The notes under the pieces: model-generated | The model's database searches: none | What the model saw: the letters and a program-made list of their open reading frames with translations, nothing else | Told to the model about the DNA's origin: nothing | Position numbers and translations under genes: made by a program | Virus record (IMG/VR): IMGVR_UViG_3300025759_000300 | Location: 1-35,053 of that record | Origin: a virus | DNA: 35,053 bases | Direction: 5' to 3' (one strand) | Shown: one piece after another, positions 1 through 7,128 of the stretch | How positions within the stretch are numbered: position 1 is the stretch's first letter | Layout of the letters: each line of letters starts with the position of its first letter

Positions 1-323
1 TTATTTTTGTGTAAAAAATTGACAGCTTCAAAGTTAGTAATGACCATTTCGTGGGAAGGGTCTGAAAATATTTTTTTACGGTTTTTAGCATATGCTACTC
101 CATATTTAATAGTTGGTTGAAACTTTATTATATCTTCAACCCAAGCAGCTTCAAGTATTGATAAAGGTGCAAGTACAAGAGTGCGGCCTGGTATTTTTGT
201 AATAGCATCAAGCACGGCTCGTGTTTTACCGGTACCTGGATCTGATGTAATAAGACAGCGTGGGTGAGATAGAATAAAGTTAGTGGTTTCTGTTTGATGC
301 TCGTAAGCAGGAATATCTTCCAT
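1..323 (-). CDS. SNF2/DEAD-like superfamily 2 helicase, N-terminal part (cut by window edge)
   Basis: About 107 residues are visible before the reading frame leaves the window, with no stop codon. Residues about 26-36 read ITSDPGTGKTR, a Walker A (helicase motif I) P-loop. It is followed by a TLVLAPLSILEAAW segment like motif Ia of SNF2-type SF2 ATPases and by a VITNFEAV segment. The start at 323 is preceded by a GAGGA ribosome site at good spacing. The neighbouring nuclease and primase-helicase genes place it in DNA replication or recombination. SNF2-like helicases are common beside Cas4-like nucleases in marine phages (family knowledge). Motifs II-VI lie outside the window, so the subfamily and any fused domain cannot be told. 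Confidence 0.8.
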   Translation of the reverse strand, partial: MEDIPAYEHQTETTNFILSHPRCLITSDPGTGKTRAVLDAITKIPGRTLVLAPLSILEAAWVEDIIKFQPTIKYGVAYAKNRKKIFSDPSHEMVITNFEAVNFLHKN

Positions 324-370
324 GATTCGTTCCTCGTTGTTATTTGTTCGTTGTTAAGTATTTATTATAC

Positions 371-1126
371 TTATTTTATTCCCCATTCGCAAATAGGGTA
401 TTCACCCTTACCATACGAACACCACTTGCAATTGTAATTGCTAGGGTTTGGTGGAAATTTTGTAGCAGTAGTCATAGTTATTGCGCGTTCATGTAATGTT
501 GGCATAAACATCATAGCTTCATCTCTTGTATATGTTTGTTCCATAGTTGTTCCATGATCTAAATACCATATTTCTGTATTAGCGCTTTGTAATTCTGGGT
601 AACGCATAAAACTTCCTATAGCATAAGTTAAAGCTTGCTGTGAATGACTTATCTCATTACCAAATTGTTTACCTGTTTTATAATCAATGACTCGCGCTGA
701 TGTTTCTGTTTCATGTACAATAGCGTCTAATTTAACTCTACCCCATACTTCAGGAGCCATCCAACCACAGGGTTCCCAATCAATTGTAAAACCCCATTCA
801 CCTTCAAGTTCAACTCTTGCATCTGCAAAAAGAGTTTTGAGCTTTTCGAATTGAGGTTCAAATTTTTTAAGGGTATCAGGAAATTCAGTAAGTTCTCCTT
901 TAACATAATCTTCTGCTTGTAAATGTATATTAGTACCACGCGCAGCTGCTGGTCCAAAGTCTTCTTGTACTTTTTTTACTTTAGCAATGTAAGATCTATA
1001 GGAACAGGCTTCGTATGTTTTTAAAGCCGAATGGGACCATGCAGGTATTAGGCCCAGTTCCGTGGGTTTGTCCAGTTCTTTGACATCTATTTGATCTGGA
1101 CGCTTGTTTTGTACAAGCTCACTCAT
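371..1126 (-). CDS. Cas4/RecB-like PD-(D/E)XK nuclease with probable Fe-S cluster
   Basis: The 251-residue protein shows the RecB-type nuclease signature in order: SALKTYEAC near residue 33, H68 in RGTNIH, D134 in VKLDAI, D148 and K150 in VIDYKTG, and the QALTY motif at 164-168. Cysteines C41, C233, C236 and C246 match the one-plus-three arrangement that holds a 4Fe-4S cluster in Cas4 and AddB nucleases (family knowledge). All catalytic positions are present, so it should be active, probably resecting or processing DNA ends during phage replication or recombination. It lies 9 nt downstream of the primase-helicase gene and shares its direction. No strong ribosome site precedes the ATG, which suggests coupling to the upstream gene. 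No cas1, cas2 or repeat array is nearby, so a CRISPR role is not supported. Confidence 0.88.
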   Translation of the reverse strand: MSELVQNKRPDQIDVKELDKPTELGLIPAWSHSALKTYEACSYRSYIAKVKKVQEDFGPAAARGTNIHLQAEDYVKGELTEFPDTLKKFEPQFEKLKTLFADARVELEGEWGFTIDWEPCGWMAPEVWGRVKLDAIVHETETSARVIDYKTGKQFGNEISHSQQALTYAIGSFMRYPELQSANTEIWYLDHGTTMEQTYTRDEAMMFMPTLHERAITMTTATKFPPNPSNYNCKWCSYGKGEYPICEWGIK

Positions 1127-1135
1127 TGAATAATA

Positions 1136-3586
1136 TTAACTCTCTTTAATTAATTTTAAATCGTTTTCTTCAAAATGATTTTCTATTATGTCTTCTCGTA
1201 TAGTATTAGTTAATTTCCAAGTTAATACAACCCCCCTGACTGTTTTACTTTGTATGCGCTTGACAGCTGTAGTTATATTTAGTCTAGACATTGCTTTAGT
1301 AAAGTCTCTTTGTGAAAGTTTATTACGACTATCGGTAAGAATATCGTAAACTAATTTAAAGTGAGACATAGGTATACACATGTCTTGACCTACACGTGCA
1401 ACCCAATCCTTAACATAGCGTTGTGCTGTACTTATACCACCGGCGTCAAAAGTGTTTGTAAGTGGTATTTCTAATACATCAATAAAATATTCGAGATTAC
1501 GTTGTCGAATTGCAAAAGCAAACTCTTCAAGTACTGACATAGAAATTTCTTTCATTTGTGTTTTAGCTTCATTTTCTAACGCAGTATGTGCCATGCGTTG
1601 ATCTACTTTAAACTTATTTAATATCCCTGCTATAGTGTACAACTCAGTCTCTAGCTGCGTCATGTTTGTAAGTAACTCAGGATGAGCTTTTTCTAATTTT
1701 ACTTCTTGTCTGGGGCCTACATTGTAACGACGATCCCCATCTTCTATTTTTACCGCATCGCCTCTATTAGTAAGAAATAAGAAATTACAAAAACTTGGCA
1801 GCTCAATTTGGTTTGTACGCATTGCGCGAATAGTAAGATTAGGTTCTGTTATTTGATGTTTTAATTTATCTGCCATTTTACCAACTGAACCTGAATCTGC
1901 CATCCTAAATTCGTCAACTACAAGAAAGAGCGCTGTTCTCATGTATAAATTAAATTGTTCTTCTATGTTTTCTAGCGCTCGCATTGGTACTTGTTGTTCA
2001 CCAAATAAAGGTTTAAGTACTTTATGGATTAACAACCCTTTACCGGTGCCTGGTACACCAGTAAAAATCCATGCTGTCATTGTTTTGCGTTTATTCTGGT
2101 AAATGTATGCAAGCCAATTAATAAAGTGTTCAAACTCTGTTTTACCTGAGCCAAGAACATGGGACAACAACTTCGCAGTTAAGGGAGCTGCGCTGTGAAG
2201 TTTGTGTGCTGTCCCATATTCTAATTCAGGTGCATCTTCTGATGCTTGTAACATGTAAGGAGTTTTTCTATATAAGTTTACATAGTAAGGTGCTTCTTCT
2301 AACTGGATACCTTTATTAACAGACGGGTCAAATACAACCCGAGCGTCAGGAACGTAATCCAAGGGAGGGCGACTATGAGAACGCATAAAATCTTCAATCG
2401 ATTGTTTATTTGTTGGAGTAAGTGGGTATTCGTCTGTAAATTGTTCAATTGTTTCATCATAAATTCCGTTGTAATAAGTGTCAGTGTAAAAATCTCTTAA
2501 AGCAATTGGTCTTAACTTTTTATCCTGATCTATTTTGTCTGCAAATATTTCAAAGATATTTTTATAGAAGTCTGGATCTGCTTTTTGTATTTCCCAAATA
2601 GGTTCACCTTTAAAGTTATACATGTAATGTGGGCTCGTTAATAAAAAATAATATCCAGCACTGTCACCGCCATTAACATTACAATTAACATAAGGTTCTG
2701 CAACCCTGCTTACTTCGATTGTCATCTTATCAGGGTTTTGTAATACCTCTTGTGGTTCTCCAGCAATAGTAATTGTGCTGGTTTTAGTTGTTTTCTTTGG
2801 TAAGTTTAATTGTTTTCTTAAGTTATCTTTTATTTGTACGCCTAAGTTGTGCACTCGTTCTGGGTTAACAGAAAACAATAATGTAGAAAGATCTAAGGTT
2901 GATGATCCACGGTTGATTAACACAAAACGTGAACCTTGTATTGGATCTTTTACACCATCAATAAAAGTAGGGGGTGCAATATAAATAATTTTAGAGTTGT
3001 CAGCTACGCCTGGATCAAGTTTGTAAGATAAACTTTGACCATTTGCAGACAGAGTTAATCGTTCTGCTAAAAATTGTGTTTCATAATTTAATAATTTAAG
3101 TGCTTCTTTTAATACTTTGGGGTGTATAGAATTTTCTAATATAAAAAAGATGTGTAAAGAAACAGATTCTTTTTTATATCCTAATGAAGCGCTGGCTTGT
3201 GCAATGTATGTTACATCGTGAAACTCAGGAGGTAATTGCTGTACAAGTTGTTCAGCTAAATTTTCTAGGTCTTGTGTGTTTAATTCAGTTTTCTTTGGTA
3301 AAGGTAATTGAATATTATCAAAATCAAGAACAAGTAAATGAGTTGATGCTACACGGTCCGTCATCAACGCTCGAGGTTCGTTGTTTAACTCACGTTTAAG
3401 GGGTCCTTTGTGTAAACACATACCAGCTGAGGCCGCTTTTGTAAGTTCTGTTAATAACTTACTTGGATCTTTTTTGATTGATTTGTGTACTGATGTAAAA
3501 TTTTTAATCAGTGGATAAGGTGTCACTCCTTGTTTAGATATTTTTTTTGCAAGCTTTTGCTTGGCTTTGAGGAAAACTAGCTCCAT
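1136..3586 (-). CDS. Primase-helicase: N-terminal AEP-like primase plus C-terminal SF3 helicase (DUF5906 type)
   Basis: This 816-residue replication protein joins two modules. The N-terminal part has LDFD (D88 and D90) and a later SVSLHIFF (H145), compatible with the metal and nucleotide-binding positions of archaeo-eukaryotic-type primases. The C-terminal part has a Walker A GVPGTGKG at 510-517, Walker B LFLVVDEF at 553-560, a sensor-like FLFLTN at 602-607 and an arginine pair at 619-620. This is the layout of the SF3 helicase domain of P4-like plasmid and phage primases. It would unwind DNA and prime synthesis for the PolA encoded upstream. AGGAG lies 6 nt before the ATG. The helicase assignment is firm. 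The primase half rests on short motifs only. Confidence 0.87.
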   Translation of the reverse strand: MELVFLKAKQKLAKKISKQGVTPYPLIKNFTSVHKSIKKDPSKLLTELTKAASAGMCLHKGPLKRELNNEPRALMTDRVASTHLLVLDFDNIQLPLPKKTELNTQDLENLAEQLVQQLPPEFHDVTYIAQASASLGYKKESVSLHIFFILENSIHPKVLKEALKLLNYETQFLAERLTLSANGQSLSYKLDPGVADNSKIIYIAPPTFIDGVKDPIQGSRFVLINRGSSTLDLSTLLFSVNPERVHNLGVQIKDNLRKQLNLPKKTTKTSTITIAGEPQEVLQNPDKMTIEVSRVAEPYVNCNVNGGDSAGYYFLLTSPHYMYNFKGEPIWEIQKADPDFYKNIFEIFADKIDQDKKLRPIALRDFYTDTYYNGIYDETIEQFTDEYPLTPTNKQSIEDFMRSHSRPPLDYVPDARVVFDPSVNKGIQLEEAPYYVNLYRKTPYMLQASEDAPELEYGTAHKLHSAAPLTAKLLSHVLGSGKTEFEHFINWLAYIYQNKRKTMTAWIFTGVPGTGKGLLIHKVLKPLFGEQQVPMRALENIEEQFNLYMRTALFLVVDEFRMADSGSVGKMADKLKHQITEPNLTIRAMRTNQIELPSFCNFLFLTNRGDAVKIEDGDRRYNVGPRQEVKLEKAHPELLTNMTQLETELYTIAGILNKFKVDQRMAHTALENEAKTQMKEISMSVLEEFAFAIRQRNLEYFIDVLEIPLTNTFDAGGISTAQRYVKDWVARVGQDMCIPMSHFKLVYDILTDSRNKLSQRDFTKAMSRLNITTAVKRIQSKTVRGVVLTWKLTNTIREDIIENHFEENDLKLIKES

Positions 3587-3595
3587 GTTTAACTC

Positions 3596-3778
3596 CTATG
3601 TTTTATTTTTTAAATTGTATACTTCTTCCCTGTCAATGATAACTGATGAATCTGCTTCAAAAGCAAGTTTAACTTGTTTAAGGCCTACATGAGTAACAGT
3701 TACTTTACATAGTTCCTGATCATCTTGTTGTAGAATAATTGAATCCCCCTTTTTTCTTGTTAAAACTAAATTTTTCAT
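3596..3778 (-). CDS. csrA: CsrA/RsmA-family RNA-binding translational regulator
   Basis: The 60-residue product aligns along its length with bacterial CsrA: LVLTRKKGDSI at the N-terminus, KVTVTHVG and QVKLAF strands, and the hallmark DREEVY near the C-terminus. The two RNA-contacting regions are kept: R8 and K9 match R6 and R7 of E. coli CsrA, and R50 matches the essential R44. A four-residue insertion lengthens the loop between strands 1 and 2. CsrA dimers bind GGA motifs in mRNA leaders and usually block or alter translation (family knowledge). The ATG overlaps the polymerase stop as ATGA, and the stop codon lies in the ribosome site of the next gene, so it sits inside the replication operon. 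The target, host or phage mRNA, is unknown. Confidence 0.88.
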   Translation of the reverse strand: MKNLVLTRKKGDSIILQQDDQELCKVTVTHVGLKQVKLAFEADSSVIIDREEVYNLKNKT

Positions 3779-5574
3779 TTGTCATATTGTTGACTATGTC
3801 CTCCTTCTGCGTCAAGTGGTAAATCTGAACACCAAAGAGGAGGTGTTTTCATTATATCTATAATTTTGTTAAGTGTCTCGTCTGGATTAATATTTGACCC
3901 AATAGATATAATCTCATCATGGACTTGTAATACAACTGATACTTCAGGCATTCGGTGCACAGCTAACATTTGTTCAACAATTACGGCCCGGGCTAACGCT
4001 TGTACTACATTTTCTACAAGGCGTGCCCCATATGTTTTAATCATTGTTTTACCTGAGTTATACATATGATTGCCATTTTCATAAATAAGTCCTGGATAAT
4101 TTAAATGCATACCATTTGGCAGCTCAATAGCTTTTGATTTAATAAACAAAGGTCCATAAGGAACTTTATTATCTTTGTTAGTTACAGCCATAGTAAATAA
4201 ATGATATTTAAATGCATTCCACAGCTGTGGTATGTTGGGGTACATAGCTCGATATTGACTAACAATTGACATAGCAGTAGTTTCTGTAATATCAACGGAA
4301 GGAGTACCAACTTTAAGAGTATATTTAAATTTTTCATGGCCCATACCATAACCCAGCCCTAAAATAGCTGTTTTACCAACATAACGTTCTAGTTTGTCAG
4401 CTTTTGTTACAGGTTTTCCATAAATTTGAGAAGCAAATTCACTGTACACATCACGGCCAGCAGCGAATGCGTTAAGTAAATCTTGTTGATTAGACAACCA
4501 TGCAAGCATACGCGCTTCGATGTTTGATAAATCAGCAACAAATAAACGTTGACCTTCAGGAGCTGTAAGTGCTTTACGTAAGACAGATCCTCTGGGTAAG
4601 TTTTGTAAATTAAGACTGTCTGTACCACCAAAACGCCCAGTGTGCGCTGCATAATATCTAAGCGGTACTGGAAATGTACCATCAGGGTTAATGTTTTCTA
4701 AAAATCTTTGTGCACGGGTTTCTTCTAGTCGTGATTTTACAGCTTCCCTGGCGTCCCATAAGTGTTTGTATTCTGGATACATGTTTTGCATTTGTATATA
4801 TGCAGAATCTGTTTTACTAAAAGCAGGGATTTGTTGTCCTGTATTAGGGCTTTTCTTTGTTGGTACAGTAATATCTAAACTTTCTAAATGTTCAGCAAAC
4901 TTTTTTTGAGATGCAAGTACATCTCTTGTTACGCCAGATTTTTCAATAAGATTTAAAGTTCTTTGTTTTGTTTCTTCTTTGTGGGTTATTAATAGTTCAC
5001 TGTTTAATGTAAGTTTTGGTTCAACAAACATACGACAGGTGAGATCTATTACATCTAATTCTTCTTGAGGGTATGTTTGTATAAATTGTTGAAAGATTGC
5101 ATAAGTTAAATCTACGTCTTGTATACAATACCCTCCAATTTGTTCGTCTAGTTCGGGGTTTAAATCACGTATACCTTTTGCATTAATTAACTCTTCTCCT
5201 TTACGCATAGTTTCATCGTTAGGAAATACACGTTCAGCGGTCGCTTTTAAAGACGCAGATTGATTTGGATACAAACCACGGGCCATGGCAGCTGTGTCGT
5301 AATAGTATGCTGGATATAAACCAAGGTGTTGTGTAAGTATGTAAGCATCGAATAGAGTATTGTGACAAATTACAGCACAGTCTTCCCAGGGGATCTCTTG
5401 TAATGCATCTAAATATTCATCTTCACCGAACCATTCTGTGGGTTCATTATTAAATTTAATACCTACGCCCCAGATTTTAAATTCTGGGTGGTGTACATAT
5501 TGCAATGTAGTCTGCTTTGATAATGAAAGTTCAGTATCATAATAAGTTTCAAAGTCTAAATAAACTTTATTCAT
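3775..5574 (-). CDS. polA: Family A DNA polymerase with 3'-5' exonuclease domain
   Basis: The 599-residue enzyme is the phage replicative polymerase. The exonuclease is complete: D7 and E9 in LDFETY, D76 in CHNTLFDAY, and Y149/D153 in YCIQD. The polymerase domain shows motif A with D348 (VADLSNIEAR), motif B with R397, K401 and Y409, and motif C VHDEI at 551-555. The residue matching E. coli Pol I F762 (T7 Y526) is leucine, L405. In virioplankton PolA, leucine here is associated with temperate or slow-replicating phages and is thought to lower speed and raise selectivity (literature knowledge). There is no 5' nuclease domain, as in T7. It overlaps csrA by 4 nt and the small upstream gene by 8 nt. 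Confidence 0.95.
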   Translation of the reverse strand: MNKVYLDFETYYDTELSLSKQTTLQYVHHPEFKIWGVGIKFNNEPTEWFGEDEYLDALQEIPWEDCAVICHNTLFDAYILTQHLGLYPAYYYDTAAMARGLYPNQSASLKATAERVFPNDETMRKGEELINAKGIRDLNPELDEQIGGYCIQDVDLTYAIFQQFIQTYPQEELDVIDLTCRMFVEPKLTLNSELLITHKEETKQRTLNLIEKSGVTRDVLASQKKFAEHLESLDITVPTKKSPNTGQQIPAFSKTDSAYIQMQNMYPEYKHLWDAREAVKSRLEETRAQRFLENINPDGTFPVPLRYYAAHTGRFGGTDSLNLQNLPRGSVLRKALTAPEGQRLFVADLSNIEARMLAWLSNQQDLLNAFAAGRDVYSEFASQIYGKPVTKADKLERYVGKTAILGLGYGMGHEKFKYTLKVGTPSVDITETTAMSIVSQYRAMYPNIPQLWNAFKYHLFTMAVTNKDNKVPYGPLFIKSKAIELPNGMHLNYPGLIYENGNHMYNSGKTMIKTYGARLVENVVQALARAVIVEQMLAVHRMPEVSVVLQVHDEIISIGSNINPDETLNKIIDIMKTPPLWCSDLPLDAEGGHSQQYDK

Positions 5575-5767
5575 AAGGATCTCGTTTTTTTGTAGGGCGG
5601 GTTAAATATCTATGAAAGTTATAACTAATAGTATCTTTCTCAGGGTTAAAATAATCTTCTTGAAATATAATTTCGGCTTTTGTTTTAGCTTCTTTTTCAG
5701 ACTTTGCGTCTGTTATCCATATATCTCGTGATCTAGTTTCACTAGCTTTTATACAATAGTCAGTCAT
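5567..5767 (-). CDS. Small hypothetical protein, upstream of polymerase
   Basis: A 66-residue charged protein with an alternating Lys/Glu middle (DAKSEKEAKTKAE) and a basic C-terminus (RPTKKRD). No family is recognised and no membrane segment is visible. AGGAG sits 6 nt before the ATG. The start overlaps the preceding gene as ATGA, and the end overlaps the polymerase start by 8 nt, so the three are very likely translated together. The WITDAKSEKEAK segment resembles small phage proteins with a beta-alpha fold, but that is only an impression. The operon position suggests an accessory role in replication. Confidence 0.7.
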   Translation of the reverse strand: MTDYCIKASETRSRDIWITDAKSEKEAKTKAEIIFQEDYFNPEKDTISYNFHRYLTRPTKKRDPYE

Positions 5768-5970
5768 AGTTTCTCCTTAAACTTTTGCATTTGCATGCAC
5801 CATTGTTCATATTCGTTTTTCTTTGCTCGTTCCCAACCAATTTGTTTACTATGGACCATATTAAAAGCTATGCCTTTACTAACTAATTTCCATTGTATAA
5901 ATGGTAGATCGTTTGGATCTGAATATCGGTAGGGGTGTACTGGATTACGTTTTACGTAAACTTTTGACAT
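5764..5970 (-). CDS. Small hypothetical protein, first gene of the polymerase operon
   Basis: A 68-residue, aromatic and basic protein (PVHPYRYSDPNDLPFIQWKLV at the front, a Lys/Gln-rich end) with no recognised family. It is the most upstream leftward gene before the rightward gene at 6070, so a leftward promoter probably lies within about 5971-6050. Its ribosome site is weak: only a GGA-type sequence about 8 nt before the ATG. The stop overlaps the next start as ATGA. Cysteine is single and no metal-binding pattern is seen. Confidence 0.65.
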   Translation of the reverse strand: MSKVYVKRNPVHPYRYSDPNDLPFIQWKLVSKGIAFNMVHSKQIGWERAKKNEYEQWCMQMQKFKEKL

Positions 5971-5993
5971 TGAAAATCATCCATAATTTTTAG

Positions 5994-6021
5994 TTGACAT
6001 TCATCCTGAATGCTTTATGTT
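5994..6021 (+). promoter_or_regulatory. Candidate sigma70-type promoter for the isolated rightward gene
   Basis: TTGACA, a perfect -35 hexamer, is at 5994-5999 and TATGTT (4 of 6 matches to TATAAT) at 6016-6021, with a 16-bp spacer. It faces the gene at 6070 and lies in the only non-coding gap between it and the leftward polymerase operon. A start site near 6028 would give a leader of about 40 nt that includes the palindrome at 6044-6055. Confidence 0.45.
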
Positions 6022-6043
6022 TTTTAAGTATGACACAATTAAG

Positions 6044-6055
6044 TGTTATATAACA
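6044..6055. promoter_or_regulatory. 12-bp perfect palindrome TGTTATATAACA, operator candidate
   Basis: TGTTATATAACA is fully self-complementary. It lies between the candidate promoter and the ribosome site of the gene at 6070. Its arms differ by one base from the TGTTACA/TGTAACA units clustered at 13679-13994, so the same DNA-binding protein may recognise both. AT-rich palindromes of this length can occur by chance. The position is the main support. Confidence 0.35.
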
Positions 6056-6069
6056 ATAAAGGTGAAATT

Positions 6070-6480
6070 ATGGCTACTTTTTCAAGTGACATGGTTAGTG
6101 GCAATCAATCATTCAAACCGTTTCCAAGTGGAGCGATTGGTGTTAGATATGCTAAATTTAATGTAACTGCTGCACCTAATGCTGCTGATGTTTACCAAAT
6201 GGTAGATATCTTTGCTGGTGAAACTTTACATGACATCAAAATCAAATCTTCTGATTTAGATGGGGCTACTTCATTAGTATTAGACGTCGGTGACGGGTCT
6301 GATTCTGATAAGTATATTGATGGTTCAACAATCGGCCAAGCTGGTGGTGAAGATCATCAAGATGCAAACATGGCACCTGTAGAGTACTCTTCAGATGATA
6401 CTATTGATATCACCTGTCAAGTAGCTCCAGGTAGTGATGTTGCGACTGGCACATTAGAAATGTGGATTTACGTATCGTAA
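6070..6480 (+). CDS. Probable small virion (decoration-like) protein; lone rightward gene in the leftward region
   Basis: A 136-residue protein starting MATFSSDMVSGN. The ATG at 6070 is preferred over an in-frame ATG at 6043 because AAAGGTG lies just upstream of 6070 and the upstream codons overlap the palindrome. The sequence is Asp/Ser/Gly/Thr-rich with alternating hydrophobic residues, no Cys-pairs apart from one late Cys, and no membrane segment. It looks like a compact beta-sheet protein. It has its own candidate promoter and a terminator just after the stop, so it is an autonomous transcription unit, as expected of a highly expressed capsid decoration protein or a late-acquired moron gene. 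No specific family was recognised, and the virion role is inferred from composition only. Confidence 0.7.
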   Translation: MATFSSDMVSGNQSFKPFPSGAIGVRYAKFNVTAAPNAADVYQMVDIFAGETLHDIKIKSSDLDGATSLVLDVGDGSDSDKYIDGSTIGQAGGEDHQDANMAPVEYSSDDTIDITCQVAPGSDVATGTLEMWIYVS

Positions 6481-6490
6481 ATTAATCTTT

Positions 6491-6532
6491 TAAAAGGTTC
6501 CTTAATGAGTAAGGAAGTTAGGGAACCTTTTA
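6491..6532. terminator. Bidirectional intrinsic terminator between convergent genes
   Basis: TAAAAGGTTCC at 6491-6501 pairs perfectly with GGAACCTTTTA at 6522-6532 (11 bp). The loop itself can form an alternative CCTTA/TAAGG hairpin. A/T runs flank both sides, so it can end the rightward transcript from 6070-6480 and leftward transcription from 6530 onward. The stop codon of the leftward gene (6530-6532) lies inside the stem. Confidence 0.75.
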
Positions 6533-6850
6533 TTTACGCCAGTCTGGTTGATATTCTTTCCAACGTATTGTTGGTTTACTAAGGTCAAGTTTGTAAAACT
6601 TCATTGGTTTTTTCTCAACTACAAGTTTTTCATGGACCATAGTTTTCTTCATAATAAATAAAGTAATTGACGCACATAAACCACCAACCATGGCAGCAGC
6701 CATGCCGCTGAATGTGCCGTAAAAACACACCATAAGTGTGACGGTAATTAGTACGTCAACAAAAATATCATTACCAATAGTCTTACGACCGCCAGCTTTA
6801 AGCGCCAGCAGCAACAGACCTAGCGCGCTGAAAATGCCTATCCATAACAT
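6530..6850 (-). CDS. Small membrane protein with basic tail, holin candidate
   Basis: A 106-residue protein. The ATG at 6850 is preferred over one at 6889 because GGAGGG lies 8 nt before it. Hydrophobic segments are at about 2-18 (WIGIFSALGLLLLALKA) and 30-65 (long enough for one or two passes), followed by a soluble basic and tryptophan-containing tail ending RWKEYQPDWRK. Size, two to three membrane spans and a charged tail fit a holin, but no family is recognised and no endolysin gene lies in this window. It follows two other small membrane-protein genes, one overlapping it, so the three probably act together. Confidence 0.7.
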   Translation of the reverse strand: MLWIGIFSALGLLLLALKAGGRKTIGNDIFVDVLITVTLMVCFYGTFSGMAAAMVGGLCASITLFIMKKTMVHEKLVVEKKPMKFYKLDLSKPTIRWKEYQPDWRK

Positions 6851-6950
6851 TGTTTTTGTCCCTCCACATAAGGTATGCCATATAGGCAAATTGAATTAGC
6901 TCAATGAGAATCCATAGAGCGGTTGTTGCAGATGCGATAATATTACCCAT
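6798..6950 (-). CDS. 50-residue single-span membrane protein, overlapped at both ends
   Basis: The product begins MGNIIASATTALWILIELI and has one hydrophobic segment at about 3-28, then a charged tail (WRDKNN, RHFQRAR). It shares its last 53 bases with the following gene in another frame. Its ATG overlaps the stop of the preceding gene (GATGGGTAA), and GGAG lies about 9 nt upstream. A nested small membrane gene overlapping a holin-like gene recalls lysis cassettes, but this is inference. Alternatively it could be a subunit that anchors the neighbouring VWA protein. Confidence 0.55.
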   Translation of the reverse strand: MGNIIASATTALWILIELIQFAYMAYLMWRDKNNVMDRHFQRARSVAAGA

Positions 6951-7128
6951 CAGTTAGTCTCCACAATAAATAAGCAGTACATCCCATAGCAACTAGGATG
7001 CCCACTAGCATAATAAAATGATGCAATGATGTTGCAATGGCTAATAAGCCAAGAACTACTGCACCTCCAGTTAGAACAGATACACCAAATTCTTTAGCGT
7101 GCTGTTCAAATTTCGATGATTTCACCAT
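6943..7128 (-). CDS. 61-residue two-span membrane protein
   Basis: A short charged N-terminus (MVKSSKFEQHAKEFG) precedes two hydrophobic segments at about 17-34 and 37-56. The start lies 23 nt inside the end of the VWA gene in another frame, and the end overlaps the 50-residue membrane gene by 8 nt. The overlaps tie its expression to the VWA gene. No family is recognised. It could be a membrane partner of the MoxR-VWA pair or part of a lysis set. Confidence 0.7.
   Translation of the reverse strand: MVKSSKFEQHAKEFGVSVLTGGAVVLGLLAIATSLHHFIMLVGILVAMGCTAYLLWRLTDG

Noticed and set aside
371-1126. CRISPR-associated Cas4
   Set aside because: The fold matches, but no repeats, spacers, cas1 or cas2 are in the window. 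A phage replication nuclease is the simpler reading.
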